Assembly (NCBI RefSeq): GCF_039822285.1 | Contig: NZ_JBAJEY010000001.1 | Location: 248,001 to 312,000, forward strand | Direction of reading: 5' to 3' | DNA length: 64,000 nucleotides | Origin: Thiofaba sp039822285 | GTDB taxonomy: Bacteria; Pseudomonadota; Gammaproteobacteria; Halothiobacillales; Halothiobacillaceae | Part shown: in pieces, positions 19,643 through 28,347 of the stretch | Layout: the number at the start of each line of letters is the position of its first letter | Position numbering within the stretch: position 1 is the stretch's first letter | The notes under the pieces: generated by a model | Seen by the model: the letters and a program-made list of their open reading frames with translations, nothing else | Told to the model about the DNA's origin: nothing | Database searches by the model: none | Position numbers and translations under genes: made by a program

Positions 19643-21361
19643 TCAGGCCGAATCAAGAGGACGCACGCTCTCTTCCAGTAGACGGGCATCGAGGCGCTCT
19701 TCGAGCTTACGCACGATGGGATCGTTCTGCAGGGACTCGACCGCCTCCTGCTGGCGTGCCGCCTCCTTCTGCTTGCGCACCTCTGCCGGCGTATCCTGGG
19801 CTGGCCGTCCTTCCTCGTAGCGCAGGCGCACCTCCATGCCGAGCGTCTTGGCAAGGGCCTTGCGGATGGATTCTTCCGCGAGCGGGGTACGCAGGCTGGC
19901 ATGGCTCGGGGGGCAGCGCAAGCGAATGAGCTCGCCGTCCTGAGCGACCAGTTCGGAGTTTTCGGCCAGCATCAGCGCCATGCCCTTCAGGCCAAGGCGC
20001 GGCAGCAAGCGGTGCCAGGCCCCGGCATCGAGCGGCTCCCGCATCGAGGCTTCTTCCGCCTTCTCCGGCGAAAGCCCCTTCGGTGTCAGACCGTCCCGCA
20101 CCTGACCTTTGGCCGACACCGCCTCGCTGCGAGGGGCGTCCGCCGGAGCGGCAGGAGGCTGGGGGATGGCCTGACGCGCCACGGCCTCACCGGAAGGGAC
20201 GCTGCGCCATCCCTCCGGGGATGCCGGCCTGCGCCCTCCCATGCCACCGCCTCGGCTGTGATCAGCCTCCGCATCGGCCGGCACGAAGGCGAGCATACGC
20301 AGCAGGGTCATCTCCAAGCCCATCCGGGCACTGGGGGCCAGCGGCAGGTCCCGGCGCCCGTGCAGGGCGACCTGGTAGTAGAGCTGCACGGCCTCGGGGG
20401 AGAGGCGTGGGGCAAACTCACGCACCAATTGCGGCGAGGCCTCGAACAGCTCGGCATCGGCCTCAGGCATGAGCTGGACCACAGCGATGGCGTGCAGCAG
20501 GGCCAGAAGCTCGGCCAACACCTCGGCATAGTCCGGCGAGCCCTGGGCCAGCTGCTGGATGGCGGCGAACAGCGCCGGGGCGTCCTGCGCGATCAGGGCC
20601 TCCAGCAGGGCTCGGATGCGCGCCTCAGAGGTCAGGCCGAGCATGGCGCCCACCTCCTCCTCGCCCACCCTGCCCTGGCCGTAGGCAATGGCCTGGTCCA
20701 AGAGGCTCAAGGCATCGCGCAGGCTGCCGTCGGCGGCGCGGGCGAGCAGCTGTAGCGCTCCGTCGTCAAAGGCAATCCCCTCGGCGGTCAGTACGCTTGC
20801 CAGCCGGCCGTGGATCATGCGCCGGGAGAGGGCCTTGAGGTGGAACTGCAGGCAGCGCGAGAGCACCGTGACCGGCAACTTCTGCGGGTCGGTGGTGGCG
20901 AGCAGGAACTTGACGTGCGGCGGCGGCTCCTCGAGGGTCTTCAACAGGGCGTTGAAGCTCGATTTGGAGAACATGTGCACCTCGTCGATGAGGTACACCT
21001 TGAAGCGGCCCTGGCTGGGGGCGTATTGCACGTTCTCCAGAAGCTCGCGGGTATCGTCCACCCCGGTGCGGGAAGCGGCATCCACCTCGATCAGGTCCAC
21101 GAACCGCCCCTCGTCGATCGCGCGGCAGGCCGCACACTCGCCGCAGGGGTGGCTGGAGACGCCGCGCTCGCAGTTGAGCGCCTTGGCGAAGATGCGCGCC
21201 ACGGTCGTCTTGCCCACCCCGCGAGTGCCGGTGAACAGGTAGGCGTGGTGCAGGCGCCCATCGTCCAGCGCGGAGGTCAGGGCGCGCAGGACATGCTCCT
21301 GGCCGACCATGTCTTCGAAGCGGCGCGGACGCCATTTGCGCGCGAGGACCTGATAGGTCAT
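19643..21361 (-). CDS. dnaX: DNA polymerase III subunits gamma/tau
   Basis: 572 residues. The clamp-loader AAA+ module has Walker A GTRGVGKTT near residue 45, a Cys4 zinc module (CERGVSSHPCGECAAC, about 64-79), Walker B VYLIDEVHM and sensor 1 LLATTDPQK. The tau-type C-terminal region is about 200 residues with a low-complexity Pro/Ala/Glu hinge. I did not identify an A-rich slippery site that would give a short gamma form. The 4.5S RNA gene and its terminator lie immediately upstream. Confidence 0.96.
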   Translation of the reverse strand: MTYQVLARKWRPRRFEDMVGQEHVLRALTSALDDGRLHHAYLFTGTRGVGKTTVARIFAKALNCERGVSSHPCGECAACRAIDEGRFVDLIEVDAASRTGVDDTRELLENVQYAPSQGRFKVYLIDEVHMFSKSSFNALLKTLEEPPPHVKFLLATTDPQKLPVTVLSRCLQFHLKALSRRMIHGRLASVLTAEGIAFDDGALQLLARAADGSLRDALSLLDQAIAYGQGRVGEEEVGAMLGLTSEARIRALLEALIAQDAPALFAAIQQLAQGSPDYAEVLAELLALLHAIAVVQLMPEADAELFEASPQLVREFAPRLSPEAVQLYYQVALHGRRDLPLAPSARMGLEMTLLRMLAFVPADAEADHSRGGGMGGRRPASPEGWRSVPSGEAVARQAIPQPPAAPADAPRSEAVSAKGQVRDGLTPKGLSPEKAEEASMREPLDAGAWHRLLPRLGLKGMALMLAENSELVAQDGELIRLRCPPSHASLRTPLAEESIRKALAKTLGMEVRLRYEEGRPAQDTPAEVRKQKEAARQQEAVESLQNDPIVRKLEERLDARLLEESVRPLDSA

Positions 21362-21432
21362 GTCGATCTCGGCAAGTCTTGGAAGCGCTGGATTCTAACA
21401 GAAGCCAGGGGGCGGAGCGGCATGACGGTAAA

Positions 21433-21468
21433 GCAAAAAGGGCCACCCGAAGGGCGGCCCTTTTTGCC
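21433..21468 (-). terminator. Terminator of the 4.5S RNA gene (U-tracts on both strands)
   Basis: Stem of about 15 bp with a tight apical loop. The minus strand reads GCAAAAAGGGCC.. to ..GGCCCTTTTTGC, giving U-tracts in both directions. It lies 4 bases past the 3' end of ffs and 70 bases before dnaX. Confidence 0.88.
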
Positions 21469-21471
21469 AGA

Positions 21472-21588
21472 GGGGGCGGCGAAGCGCACCCGCCACATCC
21501 CGGCGCCCGTGCGCACCGCTACCGTTGCTTCCTTCCGGACCTGGCGGGGTTGACGGCTGCCCGTCGCGAGAGGACGAATGCGCCCGCC
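21472..21588 (-). ncRNA. ffs: Signal recognition particle 4.5S RNA
   Basis: The minus strand contains CAGGTCCGGAAGGAAGCA, the invariant SRP domain IV tetraloop and symmetric-loop sequence, and the 3' side GCCGGGATGTGG. The two ends pair (GGCGG/CCGCC and GCGCA/TGCGC), giving a rod of about 117 nt. It binds Ffh and directs co-translational membrane targeting. Its place just upstream of dnaX is a common gammaproteobacterial arrangement. The exact ends are uncertain by several bases. Confidence 0.88.
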
Positions 21589-21623
21589 ATCGACGCGGGC
21601 TGGGGCAAGGCCCCGTGACAACA

Positions 21624-21644
21624 AAGCCCTGCAGCGCAGGGCTT
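21624..21644 (-). terminator. Terminator of tRNA-Ser(GGA)
   Basis: On the minus strand AAGCCCTG and CAGGGCTT form an 8-bp stem with a 5-base loop, followed by TGTTGT. It lies 9 bases past the tRNA 3' end. Confidence 0.65.
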
Positions 21645-21652
21645 CTCAGATC

Positions 21653-21743
21653 TGGCGGAGAGAGAGGGATTCGAACCCTCGATACGGGATTACCGTATAC
21701 ACACTTTCCAGGCGTGCTCCTTCAACCACTCGGACACCTCTCC
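21653..21743 (-). tRNA. tRNA-Ser (anticodon GGA)
   Basis: 91 nt with encoded CCA. The acceptor arms GGAGAGG and CTCTCC pair, the anticodon loop is CTGGAAA, there is a long class II variable arm (TACGG..CCGTA) and the T loop is GTTCGAATC. It decodes UCC/UCU. Confidence 0.96.
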
Positions 21744-21934
21744 GGTCACCTGCCATCCTGGCGCGATGTGGGGCCGAACTTTACCGGAGACGGGGCGAGA
21801 ATTCAATGGCTGGGCCAAGACTGAAGCATCAACCCCTTCATTCTGAACGCCCGTGTGGGAGCAACTGTCTTGTTTGCGTAGCCCCCCGAGTCCCTTGGAC
21901 GTTTGGAGGTGGGCCAAGACCCGAGCGTGGGCAG

Positions 21935-21958
21935 CCCCTCCCCCTGGAGGGGGGAGGG
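21935..21958. repeat. C/G-rich palindromic repeat (copy 3)
   Basis: CCCCTCCCCC, loop TGGA, then GGGGGGAGGG. Same family as the hairpins at 3347, 3421, 22131 and 36708. Confidence 0.85.
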
Positions 21959-21969
21959 TTGGGGAGGGG

Positions 21970-22046
21970 GTGAGCGAAGCAGCGACGCAGCCATCGGCCC
22001 CGCAGGCTCCGCTAGCGTCGCGTTCAGGAGGTTTGTCGAGGTGCCC
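21970..22046. repeat. Diverged partial relative of MITE-like element 1
   Basis: It opens GTGAGCGAAGCAGCGACGC and closes AGGTTTGTCGAGGTGCCC, matching the right half of the element at 3541-3600 (GTGAGCGAGGAAGCGACGC … AGGTTTTTCGAGGTGCCC). No matching left end is seen, so it is a solo half. Confidence 0.6.
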
Positions 22047-22130
22047 TGAGGGTCGAAGGCCGCGATCGTGGGGCTTTATGGCTTTTGCTGCGCTCCTTCC
22101 AAACCAGGTGGGTTTCACCCTCTCCCCCAT

Positions 22131-22154
22131 CCCCTCCCCCTCAAGGGGGAGGGG
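22131..22154. repeat. C/G-rich palindromic repeat (copy 4)
   Basis: Perfect 10-bp arms CCCCTCCCCC / GGGGGAGGGG around TCAA, preceded by CCCTCTCCCCCAT. Same family as copy 1. Confidence 0.85.
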
Positions 22155-22253
22155 GGCAAGGAGGCATTCTGGTTGTGGGAGCGCGACCCCCAACGCGAAA
22201 GGGCAAGGGTTCATCGGCCCGAGGGCAGCCTCCTACACAGCCTGTAGTAGGTT

Positions 22254-23570
22254 CTATTTCGGCTCGAAGACCGCAATGGATTCGACATGGGCGGTGTGCG
22301 GGAACATGTCCATCACCCCGGCGGCCTTCAGCCGGTAACCATGCTCGTTGACCAGGATGCCGGCATCGCGAGCGAGTGTCGCCGGGTTGCAGGAGACATA
22401 GACGATGCGCTTGGGCTTTATCCGGGCCAGGTGCGGCATGATCTCCATCGCCCCGGCACGCGGCGGGTCGAGCAGGATCTTGTCGTAGTGTTCCTTCATC
22501 CACGGTAAGGCCGGGTCCGGCTCGAACAGGTTGCCGACGAAGTGACGGGTGTTGGCGATACCGTTGCGGCGGGCGCTCTCCTCGCCGCGGCGCACCATGG
22601 CCTCATCCCCCTCCACGCCCACCACCTCCGCGGCGCGGCGGGCGATCGGCAGGGTGAAGTTGCCCAGCCCCGCGAACAGGTCCAGCACGCGCTCATCCGC
22701 CTTGGGGTCGAGCAGCTCGAGCGCGAGATCCACCATCTTACGGTTGAGCAGGCCGTTGACCTGGGTGAAGTCGACCGGCAGGAAGTCGATGCGCACCTCG
22801 TGCCCAGGCAAGCTGTAGTACAGCTCCCCCGCCTCGGGCCACAGACGGTGGACGCTCTCGGGGCCGGCCGGCTGGAGGAACAGGTGCAGGCCGGTGGTCT
22901 TGGCGTAGTCGACCAGGCGCGCGCGGTCCTGCACGGAGAGCGGGTCCATATGGCGGAAGACCAGGGCGGTGACGTCATCGCCGACCGCCACCTCGATCTG
23001 CGGGATGCGCTCTTTGGCCTCCATACCCGCGATCAGGCCCGCGAGCTCCTCCAGGCGCTCGCCCACGCTCGGGTCCAGCACCTCGCAGCGAGTCAGCTCG
23101 GCAAGGTAGGGCGTGCCGCGCTCGCGGAAGCCCACCAGAACCTTGCCCTTCTTGGCCACCCATTTCACCCCCAGGCGGGCGCGGCGGCGGTAGCCCCACA
23201 GCGGACCGGTCAGGGGGGCGAGGATCTGCTCGGGTTCGACCTTGCCGAGCTGGCGCAGGTTGTCGAGCAGCACCCCCTGCTTGGCATGGATCTGCGCCGT
23301 ATCGCGCATGTGCTGGAGCGTGCAGCCGCCGCACACGCCAAAGTGCGCACAGCGCGGCGTAACCCGCTCGGGCGAGGGCTCGATGACCTCGATCACCTCT
23401 GCCTCGTCGAAACGGCGGTGGGGCCGGGTCAGCCGGGCCTTGACGCGCTCGCCCATGAGGGCGCCGTCAATAAACACGACCTTGCCCTCATGCTGGGCGA
23501 CACCGCGCCCCTCGTGGGAAAAACCGGTGATGCTGGCCTCGAAGATCAGGCCCTTGCGCTTGCTCGACAT
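22254..23570 (-). CDS. rlmD: 23S rRNA (uracil-1939-C5)-methyltransferase RlmD
   Basis: 438 residues. An N-terminal TRAM domain (about 5-60) is followed by an iron-sulfur cluster region with Cys in CAHFGVCGGCTLQH near residue 78. The C-terminal SAM domain has LDLFAGLGNFTLP, then DPPRAGA and the catalytic Cys in YVSCNPATLARDA. It methylates U1939 of 23S rRNA at C5. It lies 18 bases after cysM and is probably last of the rnc-era-recO-pdxJ-acpS-cysM-rlmD series. Confidence 0.95.
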   Translation of the reverse strand: MSSKRKGLIFEASITGFSHEGRGVAQHEGKVVFIDGALMGERVKARLTRPHRRFDEAEVIEVIEPSPERVTPRCAHFGVCGGCTLQHMRDTAQIHAKQGVLLDNLRQLGKVEPEQILAPLTGPLWGYRRRARLGVKWVAKKGKVLVGFRERGTPYLAELTRCEVLDPSVGERLEELAGLIAGMEAKERIPQIEVAVGDDVTALVFRHMDPLSVQDRARLVDYAKTTGLHLFLQPAGPESVHRLWPEAGELYYSLPGHEVRIDFLPVDFTQVNGLLNRKMVDLALELLDPKADERVLDLFAGLGNFTLPIARRAAEVVGVEGDEAMVRRGEESARRNGIANTRHFVGNLFEPDPALPWMKEHYDKILLDPPRAGAMEIMPHLARIKPKRIVYVSCNPATLARDAGILVNEHGYRLKAAGVMDMFPHTAHVESIAVFEPK

Positions 23571-23588
23571 GAATTCTCAGGCTTTGAA

Positions 23589-24488
23589 TCAGGCGGGAAA
23601 GACCCCGGTGGAGAGGTAACGATCGCCCCGGTCGCAGACGATGGTGACAATCACGGCATCCTCCAGCTCCGCAGCCAGGCGCAGGGCGGCGGCCATGGCC
23701 CCGCCAGAGGAGATGCCGGCCAGCAGGCCTTCGCGCAGCGCCAACTCGCGCGTCATGGCCTCGGCCTCCTCCTGGCTCACATCCATGATCCGATCCACTC
23801 GACGGGGGTCGAAGATCTTGGGCAGGTAAGCCTCAGGCCAGCGCCGGATGCCGGGGATGGAGGCCCCCTCCGCGGGCTGTACGCCGATGATCTGCACAGA
23901 AGGATTCTGCTCCTTGAGGTAGCGCGAGGTGCCCATGATGGTGCCGGTGGTGCCCATGGCGCTGACAAAATGGGTCACGCGGCCCGCGGTGGCCTGCCAG
24001 ATCTCGGGGCCGGTGGTCTCGTAGTGGGCGAGCGGGTTGTCCGAGTTGGCGAACTGGTCGAGCACCCTACCCTCTCCCCGCGCCTGCATGGCCAGGGCCA
24101 GGTCGCGCGCCCCTTCCATGCCCTCCTCCTTGCTGACCAGGATCAGCTCGGCGCCGTAGGCGCGCATGACCTGGCGGCGCTCGATGCTCAAGTTCTCCGG
24201 CATGATCAGCACCATGCGGTAGCCCTTGATGGCGGCGGCCATCGCCAGGGCGATGCCGGTGTTGCCGCTGGTGGCCTCGATCAGGGTATCGCCAGGGCGA
24301 ATCTCGCCGCGGCGCTCGGCGTGCTCGATCATCGACAGCGCCGGCCTATCCTTCACCGAACCTGCCGGGTTGTTGCCCTCGAGCTTGGCGAGGATGAGGT
24401 TGTTGCGGCCCGCGGAGAGGTGCTGCAGGCGCACCAGCGGGGTGTGGCCGATGGCCTTGGCGAGGGTGGGCAGGGGGATGGGGTTCAT
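23589..24488 (-). CDS. cysM: Cysteine synthase B
   Basis: 299 residues, a fold-type II PLP enzyme. The PLP lysine sits in GNNPAGSVKDRPA near residue 46, the phosphate-binding loop is EATSGNTGIALA near 70 and the C-terminal Ser loop is ISSGGAMAAALRLA. The CysM form differs from CysK by the NNPAGSVKDR wording. It makes cysteine from O-acetylserine and sulfide or thiosulfate. It lies 10 bases after acpS. Confidence 0.95.
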   Translation of the reverse strand: MNPIPLPTLAKAIGHTPLVRLQHLSAGRNNLILAKLEGNNPAGSVKDRPALSMIEHAERRGEIRPGDTLIEATSGNTGIALAMAAAIKGYRMVLIMPENLSIERRQVMRAYGAELILVSKEEGMEGARDLALAMQARGEGRVLDQFANSDNPLAHYETTGPEIWQATAGRVTHFVSAMGTTGTIMGTSRYLKEQNPSVQIIGVQPAEGASIPGIRRWPEAYLPKIFDPRRVDRIMDVSQEEAEAMTRELALREGLLAGISSGGAMAAALRLAAELEDAVIVTIVCDRGDRYLSTGVFPA

Positions 24489-24498
24489 GCAGGCTTCC

Positions 24499-24876
24499 TC
24501 AGCGCGTCAGGACGACGAAGGCCACCGCATACTCGGCCTCGTCGCTTAAGGAGAGATGGGCCTCGCGCACCCCCAGGCGCTCAGCAAGCGACGCCGCCGG
24601 GCCGTGCAGGCGCAGCAGGGGTTTACCCAGGGGGTCGTGGTCCACGGCAATGTGCCTGAGCGCCAGGCCGTCCCGAAAGCCGGTGCCCAGGGCCTTGGCG
24701 GCGGCCTCCTTGGCGGCGAAGCGCTTGGCCAGGAAACGGGCCGGGTCGGCCTGACCGGCCAGACGGGCGCGCTCGTCCTCCGCCAGCAGACGTGCCGCGA
24801 GTGCCTCGCCATAGCGCGCCCACAGGCGGCTCATGCGGGCGATGGCGACGATGTCGGTGCCGATGCCGTGGATCAT
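24499..24876 (-). CDS. acpS: Holo-[acyl-carrier-protein] synthase
   Basis: 125 residues. The N-terminal motif GIGTDIVAIARM supplies the first Mg-binding Asp, and FLAKRFAAKEAAAKALGTG is the second signature with the catalytic Glu/Lys. It transfers 4'-phosphopantetheine from CoA to ACP serine; the stand-alone ACP at 3613-3921 could be a client. It follows pdxJ by 7 bases. Confidence 0.95.
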   Translation of the reverse strand: MIHGIGTDIVAIARMSRLWARYGEALAARLLAEDERARLAGQADPARFLAKRFAAKEAAAKALGTGFRDGLALRHIAVDHDPLGKPLLRLHGPAASLAERLGVREAHLSLSDEAEYAVAFVVLTR

Positions 24877-24883
24877 GCCGCCC

Positions 24884-25633
24884 TCAACGGCTCATCAGCC
24901 GCGCCTCGACCATCAGCCGCTTCATCTCGCGCACGGCCTCCGCCAGACCGACGAAGATGGCGCGCGCGATGATGGCGTGACCGATGTTGAGCTCGCGCAT
25001 CACCGGAATGGCGGCGATCGGCTGCACGTTGTGGTAGTGCAGGCCATGGCCGGCATTGACCTGCAGACCCAACTCCGCCGCGTGGATGGCGGCGCGCTCG
25101 ATGCGCTCGAACTCGCGCTGGCGGGCCAGGCCGTGGGCATTGGCGTAATGGCCGGTGTGGATCTCGATCACCGGCGCGCCCACCCGCACGGCGGCCTCGA
25201 CCTGGGCCGGGTCGGCGTCGATGAACAGCGACACCCGCACCCCGGCCTCGGCGAGGCGGGCGCAGGCCTCCTTCATGCGTGCCTCCTGGCCCAGCACGTC
25301 GAGCCCGCCCTCGGTGGTCAGCTCCTCGCGCCGCTCCGGCACCAGGCAGCAGTCCTGCGGCTTCAGACGCTCGGCAATGGCGAGCATCTCCTCGGTCACT
25401 GCCATCTCAAGGTTCATGCGGGTCTGCAACAGGCCGCGCAGGATCTCGACGTCGCGATCCTGGATGTGGCGGCGGTCCTCGCGCAGGTGCAGGGTGATGG
25501 AGTCGGCGCCAGACTGCTCGGCCAGCAGGGCGGCATGGACCGGCTCGGGGTAGATCTCCCCGCGGGCCTGGCGCAGGGTGGCGACATGGTCGATGTTCAG
25601 CCCAAGCAGGATGATGTCATGCGGATGGTTCAC
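24884..25633 (-). CDS. pdxJ: Pyridoxine 5'-phosphate synthase
   Basis: 249 residues, a TIM barrel. The N-terminus LLGLNIDHVATLRQARG is the consensus, followed by ADSITLHLREDRRHIQDRD and the C-terminal GHAIIARAIFVGL. It condenses deoxyxylulose 5-phosphate with 3-amino-2-oxopropyl phosphate, the last ring-closing step of vitamin B6 synthesis. It lies between recO and acpS, the conserved order. Confidence 0.96.
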   Translation of the reverse strand: MNHPHDIILLGLNIDHVATLRQARGEIYPEPVHAALLAEQSGADSITLHLREDRRHIQDRDVEILRGLLQTRMNLEMAVTEEMLAIAERLKPQDCCLVPERREELTTEGGLDVLGQEARMKEACARLAEAGVRVSLFIDADPAQVEAAVRVGAPVIEIHTGHYANAHGLARQREFERIERAAIHAAELGLQVNAGHGLHYHNVQPIAAIPVMRELNIGHAIIARAIFVGLAEAVREMKRLMVEARLMSR

Positions 25634-25647
25634 GGTGGTGGCTTCCT

Positions 25648-26385
25648 TCAGCCGATGGATGGGGTGGATGCTCGCCCTGCGCCCAGGGTCACCGCCAGCA
25701 GCTCGCGCGAGCGCAAGGGCCTGGGACCGAGGTGCGGGGCCAGTAGGCCGTGCAGGATCAGGCGGATCTCGCGCGCGGTGGCCGGGTCGTCACAGCGCCC
25801 TGCGGCCAGATGCAACAGGCTGAGACCACGCACGGCGGCAGGACTACCCTCCGCCCGGCACACGCCGGATTCAGGGTGGACATGATACATCCCCTCCGCC
25901 TCCACCGGCGTGCCATCGGCACAATCGTCCCAGGCCGGGGCCCAGCCTAGCGCTTCGAGCAGCTGCTTCTCGAACAGGCGCAGGATGGGGGCCTCAGGCG
26001 CACCACCGCCCAAGGACTCGAGCGCCTCGGCGTAGCGGTCGAACAATTCGGGATGGGCGTCCTCGCGCGGCAACAGCCGCAGCACGAGCTCATTGAGGTA
26101 ATAACCGCAGGCCAGCACCCGTCCGCCCGCAAGCCGGGGCGGGCCCGCCAGTTCCTCGACGGCACGCAGCTGGGCCAGTTCGCCCCGCCCGCCCAGGTCC
26201 AGCCACACGCGGCGGAAGGGTTGCAGACGGGCACGCAGGCGGCTGTTGCCCCGCGCACCCCGTGCGATCACGCCGCGCCGCCCGCCCTCGCGCAGGAACA
26301 CCTCGAGCAGCAGGCTGGTGTCGCGCCAGGGCCGGGCGTGAAGGATGTAGCCCTCCTCCCCGTGCGCTGGACGCGCAGGGCTCAA
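25648..26385 (-). CDS. recO: DNA repair protein RecO
   Basis: 245 residues. An N-terminal OB fold (about 10-85, GYILHARPWRDTSLLLEVF…) is followed by a helical C-terminal domain. It is not well conserved at residue level, but length, start and position between era and pdxJ all fit. It promotes annealing and RecA loading with RecR. The start overlaps the era stop by 4 bases. Confidence 0.92.
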   Translation of the reverse strand: MSPARPAHGEEGYILHARPWRDTSLLLEVFLREGGRRGVIARGARGNSRLRARLQPFRRVWLDLGGRGELAQLRAVEELAGPPRLAGGRVLACGYYLNELVLRLLPREDAHPELFDRYAEALESLGGGAPEAPILRLFEKQLLEALGWAPAWDDCADGTPVEAEGMYHVHPESGVCRAEGSPAAVRGLSLLHLAAGRCDDPATAREIRLILHGLLAPHLGPRPLRSRELLAVTLGAGRASTPSIG

Positions 26386-27272
26386 GACTCGCCGTACCCC
26401 AGCGCGCGCAGGGCGCGCTCGTCATCCGACCAGCCACCCTTGACCTTGACCCACAGGCGCAGGAAGACCTTGGTGCCGAGCAGGTTCTCGAGGTTGATGC
26501 GGGCGCGGCGGCCGATCTCTTTGAGCATCTCGCCGTTCTTGCCGATCAGGATGGCCTTCTGCCCTTCCCGCTCGACCCAGATCAGGGCGTCGATGCGCGT
26601 CAGCCCCGGCTCGACGGTGTAGTTCTCGATCTCGACCGTGACCCCGTAGGGGACCTCGGCATGCGCCAGGCGGGTGATCTGCTCGCGCACGAACTCGGCG
26701 GCGATGAAGCGGGAGCTCGCGGTGGTCAGGGTGTCCTCGTCATACGCCGCGGGCCCTTCGGGCAGACGCTCGGCGACGGCCTGTTCCAGCCGGGCGAGGT
26801 TGCTGCCCTTGCGTGCGGAGATGGGGATGATTTCGGCAAAGTCGAAACGCTCCGCCATCTGCTGCAGGAAGGGCAATAACGCGGTCTTGTCGGCCGTAAG
26901 GTCCACCTTGTTGATGGCGAGGATCACCGGCACCTTGACCTGGCGCAGGCGCTCCAGCACCTCGGCATCCTCATCGGTCCAGCGCATGGCCTCGATCAGG
27001 AACACCACCACGTCCACGCCCTCGAGGATGCCCTGCGCCGTGCGATTGAGTACGCGGCTCAAAGCACGCCCGGTGCTCTTGTGCAGCCCCGGGGTATCGA
27101 CATAGAGGATCTGCGCCTCCGGCAGGGTCTTGACGCCGATGATGGTGTGCCGCGTGGTCTGCGGCTTGGGCGCGGTGATGCTGATCTTCTGCCCGATCAG
27201 GGTGTTGAGCAGGGTGGACTTGCCCACGTTGGGGCGGCCCACGATGCCGACGTAACCGCAACGGTGACTCAT
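26382..27272 (-). CDS. era: GTPase Era
   Basis: 296 residues. The GTPase domain has G1 GRPNVGKSTLLN near residue 12, G3 DTPGL and G4 NKVDLT. The C-terminal KH domain has EREGQKAILIGKNGEMLKEIG near residue 230. It binds the 16S rRNA 3' end in 30S maturation. I chose MSHRCGYVGI at 27272; longer in-frame starts run into rnc. It overlaps rnc by 4 bases. Confidence 0.97.
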   Translation of the reverse strand: MSHRCGYVGIVGRPNVGKSTLLNTLIGQKISITAPKPQTTRHTIIGVKTLPEAQILYVDTPGLHKSTGRALSRVLNRTAQGILEGVDVVVFLIEAMRWTDEDAEVLERLRQVKVPVILAINKVDLTADKTALLPFLQQMAERFDFAEIIPISARKGSNLARLEQAVAERLPEGPAAYDEDTLTTASSRFIAAEFVREQITRLAHAEVPYGVTVEIENYTVEPGLTRIDALIWVEREGQKAILIGKNGEMLKEIGRRARINLENLLGTKVFLRLWVKVKGGWSDDERALRALGYGES

Positions 27273-27958
27273 GAAACGTTCGCACCCGGTTGAAGGAGGG
27301 ACAGAGCCGCCTCCGCGGCGGCCTGCTCGGCGCGGCGACGGCTGGTGCCGCGGCCCGTGGTGGGTTGGTCGAGCCCGTCCACCCGGCACTCGACCACGAA
27401 GGTCTGGGCGTGGGCCTGACCGAGGGTATCGATGACCTCATACTCGGGCAGGGGCCGCTGACGCCCCTGCAGCCACTCCTGCAGGCGCGTCTTCGGGTCC
27501 TTCTGCCCCGCCTGGGCCGGGAGGTGTTCGAGGCGGTCGCGGTACAGGCGCAGGATCAGCGCACGCGCAGGCTCAAACCCCGCGTCCAGGTAGACGGCGC
27601 CGATCATCGCCTCGAAGGCATCCGCCAGGGTGGAACCGCGCCGGTAACCACCGGATTTCAGCTCGCCGCTGCCGAGGATGAGGTAGTCGCCAAGATCGAG
27701 CTCGGCGGCGAGCTCCGCCAGGGTATCCTCGCGCACCAGGCTCGCCCGGTAGCGGGAAAGCTCACCCTCGCTCGCCTTCGGCCGGCGGGCGTAGAGCTCG
27801 TCGGCGATCACGAAGTTGAGCAGGCCATCGCCCAGGAACTCCAGCCGCTCGTTGTGCCGACCGCCGGCACTGCGATGGCGCAGCGCGAGCTCGAGCAGGG
27901 CCGGATCCGTGAAGGTGTGCCCGATGCGCTCCTCCAGGCGCTTGAGGGGGTCGGCCAT
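27269..27958 (-). CDS. rnc: Ribonuclease III
   Basis: 229 residues. The catalytic endonuclease domain has the signature NERLEFLGDGLLN near residue 38 (Glu and Asp metal ligands), and the second acidic pair lies in the ADAFEAMIGAVYLD region. A double-stranded RNA-binding domain covers about 155-225. It processes rRNA precursors and double-stranded RNA. It is coupled to era by a 4-base overlap and lies 2 bases from the DUF4845 gene. Confidence 0.97.
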   Translation of the reverse strand: MADPLKRLEERIGHTFTDPALLELALRHRSAGGRHNERLEFLGDGLLNFVIADELYARRPKASEGELSRYRASLVREDTLAELAAELDLGDYLILGSGELKSGGYRRGSTLADAFEAMIGAVYLDAGFEPARALILRLYRDRLEHLPAQAGQKDPKTRLQEWLQGRQRPLPEYEVIDTLGQAHAQTFVVECRVDGLDQPTTGRGTSRRRAEQAAAEAALSLLQPGANVS

Positions 27959-27960
27959 GG

Positions 27961-28332
27961 TCAGCGAATGATCACTTCATGGCGGAAGGTCGCCACCGCA
28001 TCCAGGTTGCCAAGCAGGGGGGCGCGGGCCTCGTACTCGAACACCACCCGCTTGCCGTTGCCCGGGGTGGGTTCGACCAGCACCCCCTCGAGCACGATCT
28101 TGTCGTCGATCTCGTTGATGTCCATGCGCGCCTGAATGAACTTGACGATCTCGCTGCGCGACATCTGACCGTTCCCCTCCTTCTCCAAAGCGCGGAAGAT
28201 GGTGGTCATTTTCATGTCATCAAGATAGAGCGGCAGGATATGGAGCCCCGCCACGATGAGCACCCCAAGGAAGGAGGCGGTGATCAACAGGCCGATGAAG
28301 CTCATGCCCCGCTGCTGTCTGTAACCCATCAT
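27961..28332 (-). CDS. DUF4845 single-pass membrane protein
   Basis: 123 residues. The N-terminus RQQRGMSFIGLLITASFLGVL looks like a type IV pilin-like or single membrane anchor with one transmembrane helix (about 10-30). A small periplasmic domain of about 90 residues follows. The position between lepB and rnc is typical of DUF4845 proteins in gammaproteobacteria and betaproteobacteria. The function is unknown. It lies 15 bases after lepB and 2 before rnc. Confidence 0.85.
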   Translation of the reverse strand: MMGYRQQRGMSFIGLLITASFLGVLIVAGLHILPLYLDDMKMTTIFRALEKEGNGQMSRSEIVKFIQARMDINEIDDKIVLEGVLVEPTPGNGKRVVFEYEARAPLLGNLDAVATFRHEVIIR

Positions 28333-28347
28333 GATTCTCCCTGTGAC

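Larger units (their letters stand above)
21744..22253. other. Non-coding repeat-rich region between rlmD and tRNA-Ser
   Basis: I see no credible gene in these 510 bases. They hold two copies of the C/G palindromic repeat (21935-21958 and 22131-22154), a diverged partial relative of MITE-like element 1 (21970-22046), and a REP-like tail CCTCCTACA near 22233. In Pseudomonas-type genomes relA follows rlmD; here these repeats do. Confidence 0.75.

Noticed and set aside
21853..22338. Open frames through the repeat island next to rlmD
   Set aside because: They consist of C/G palindromes and low-complexity repeats; no family resemblance or ribosome site.
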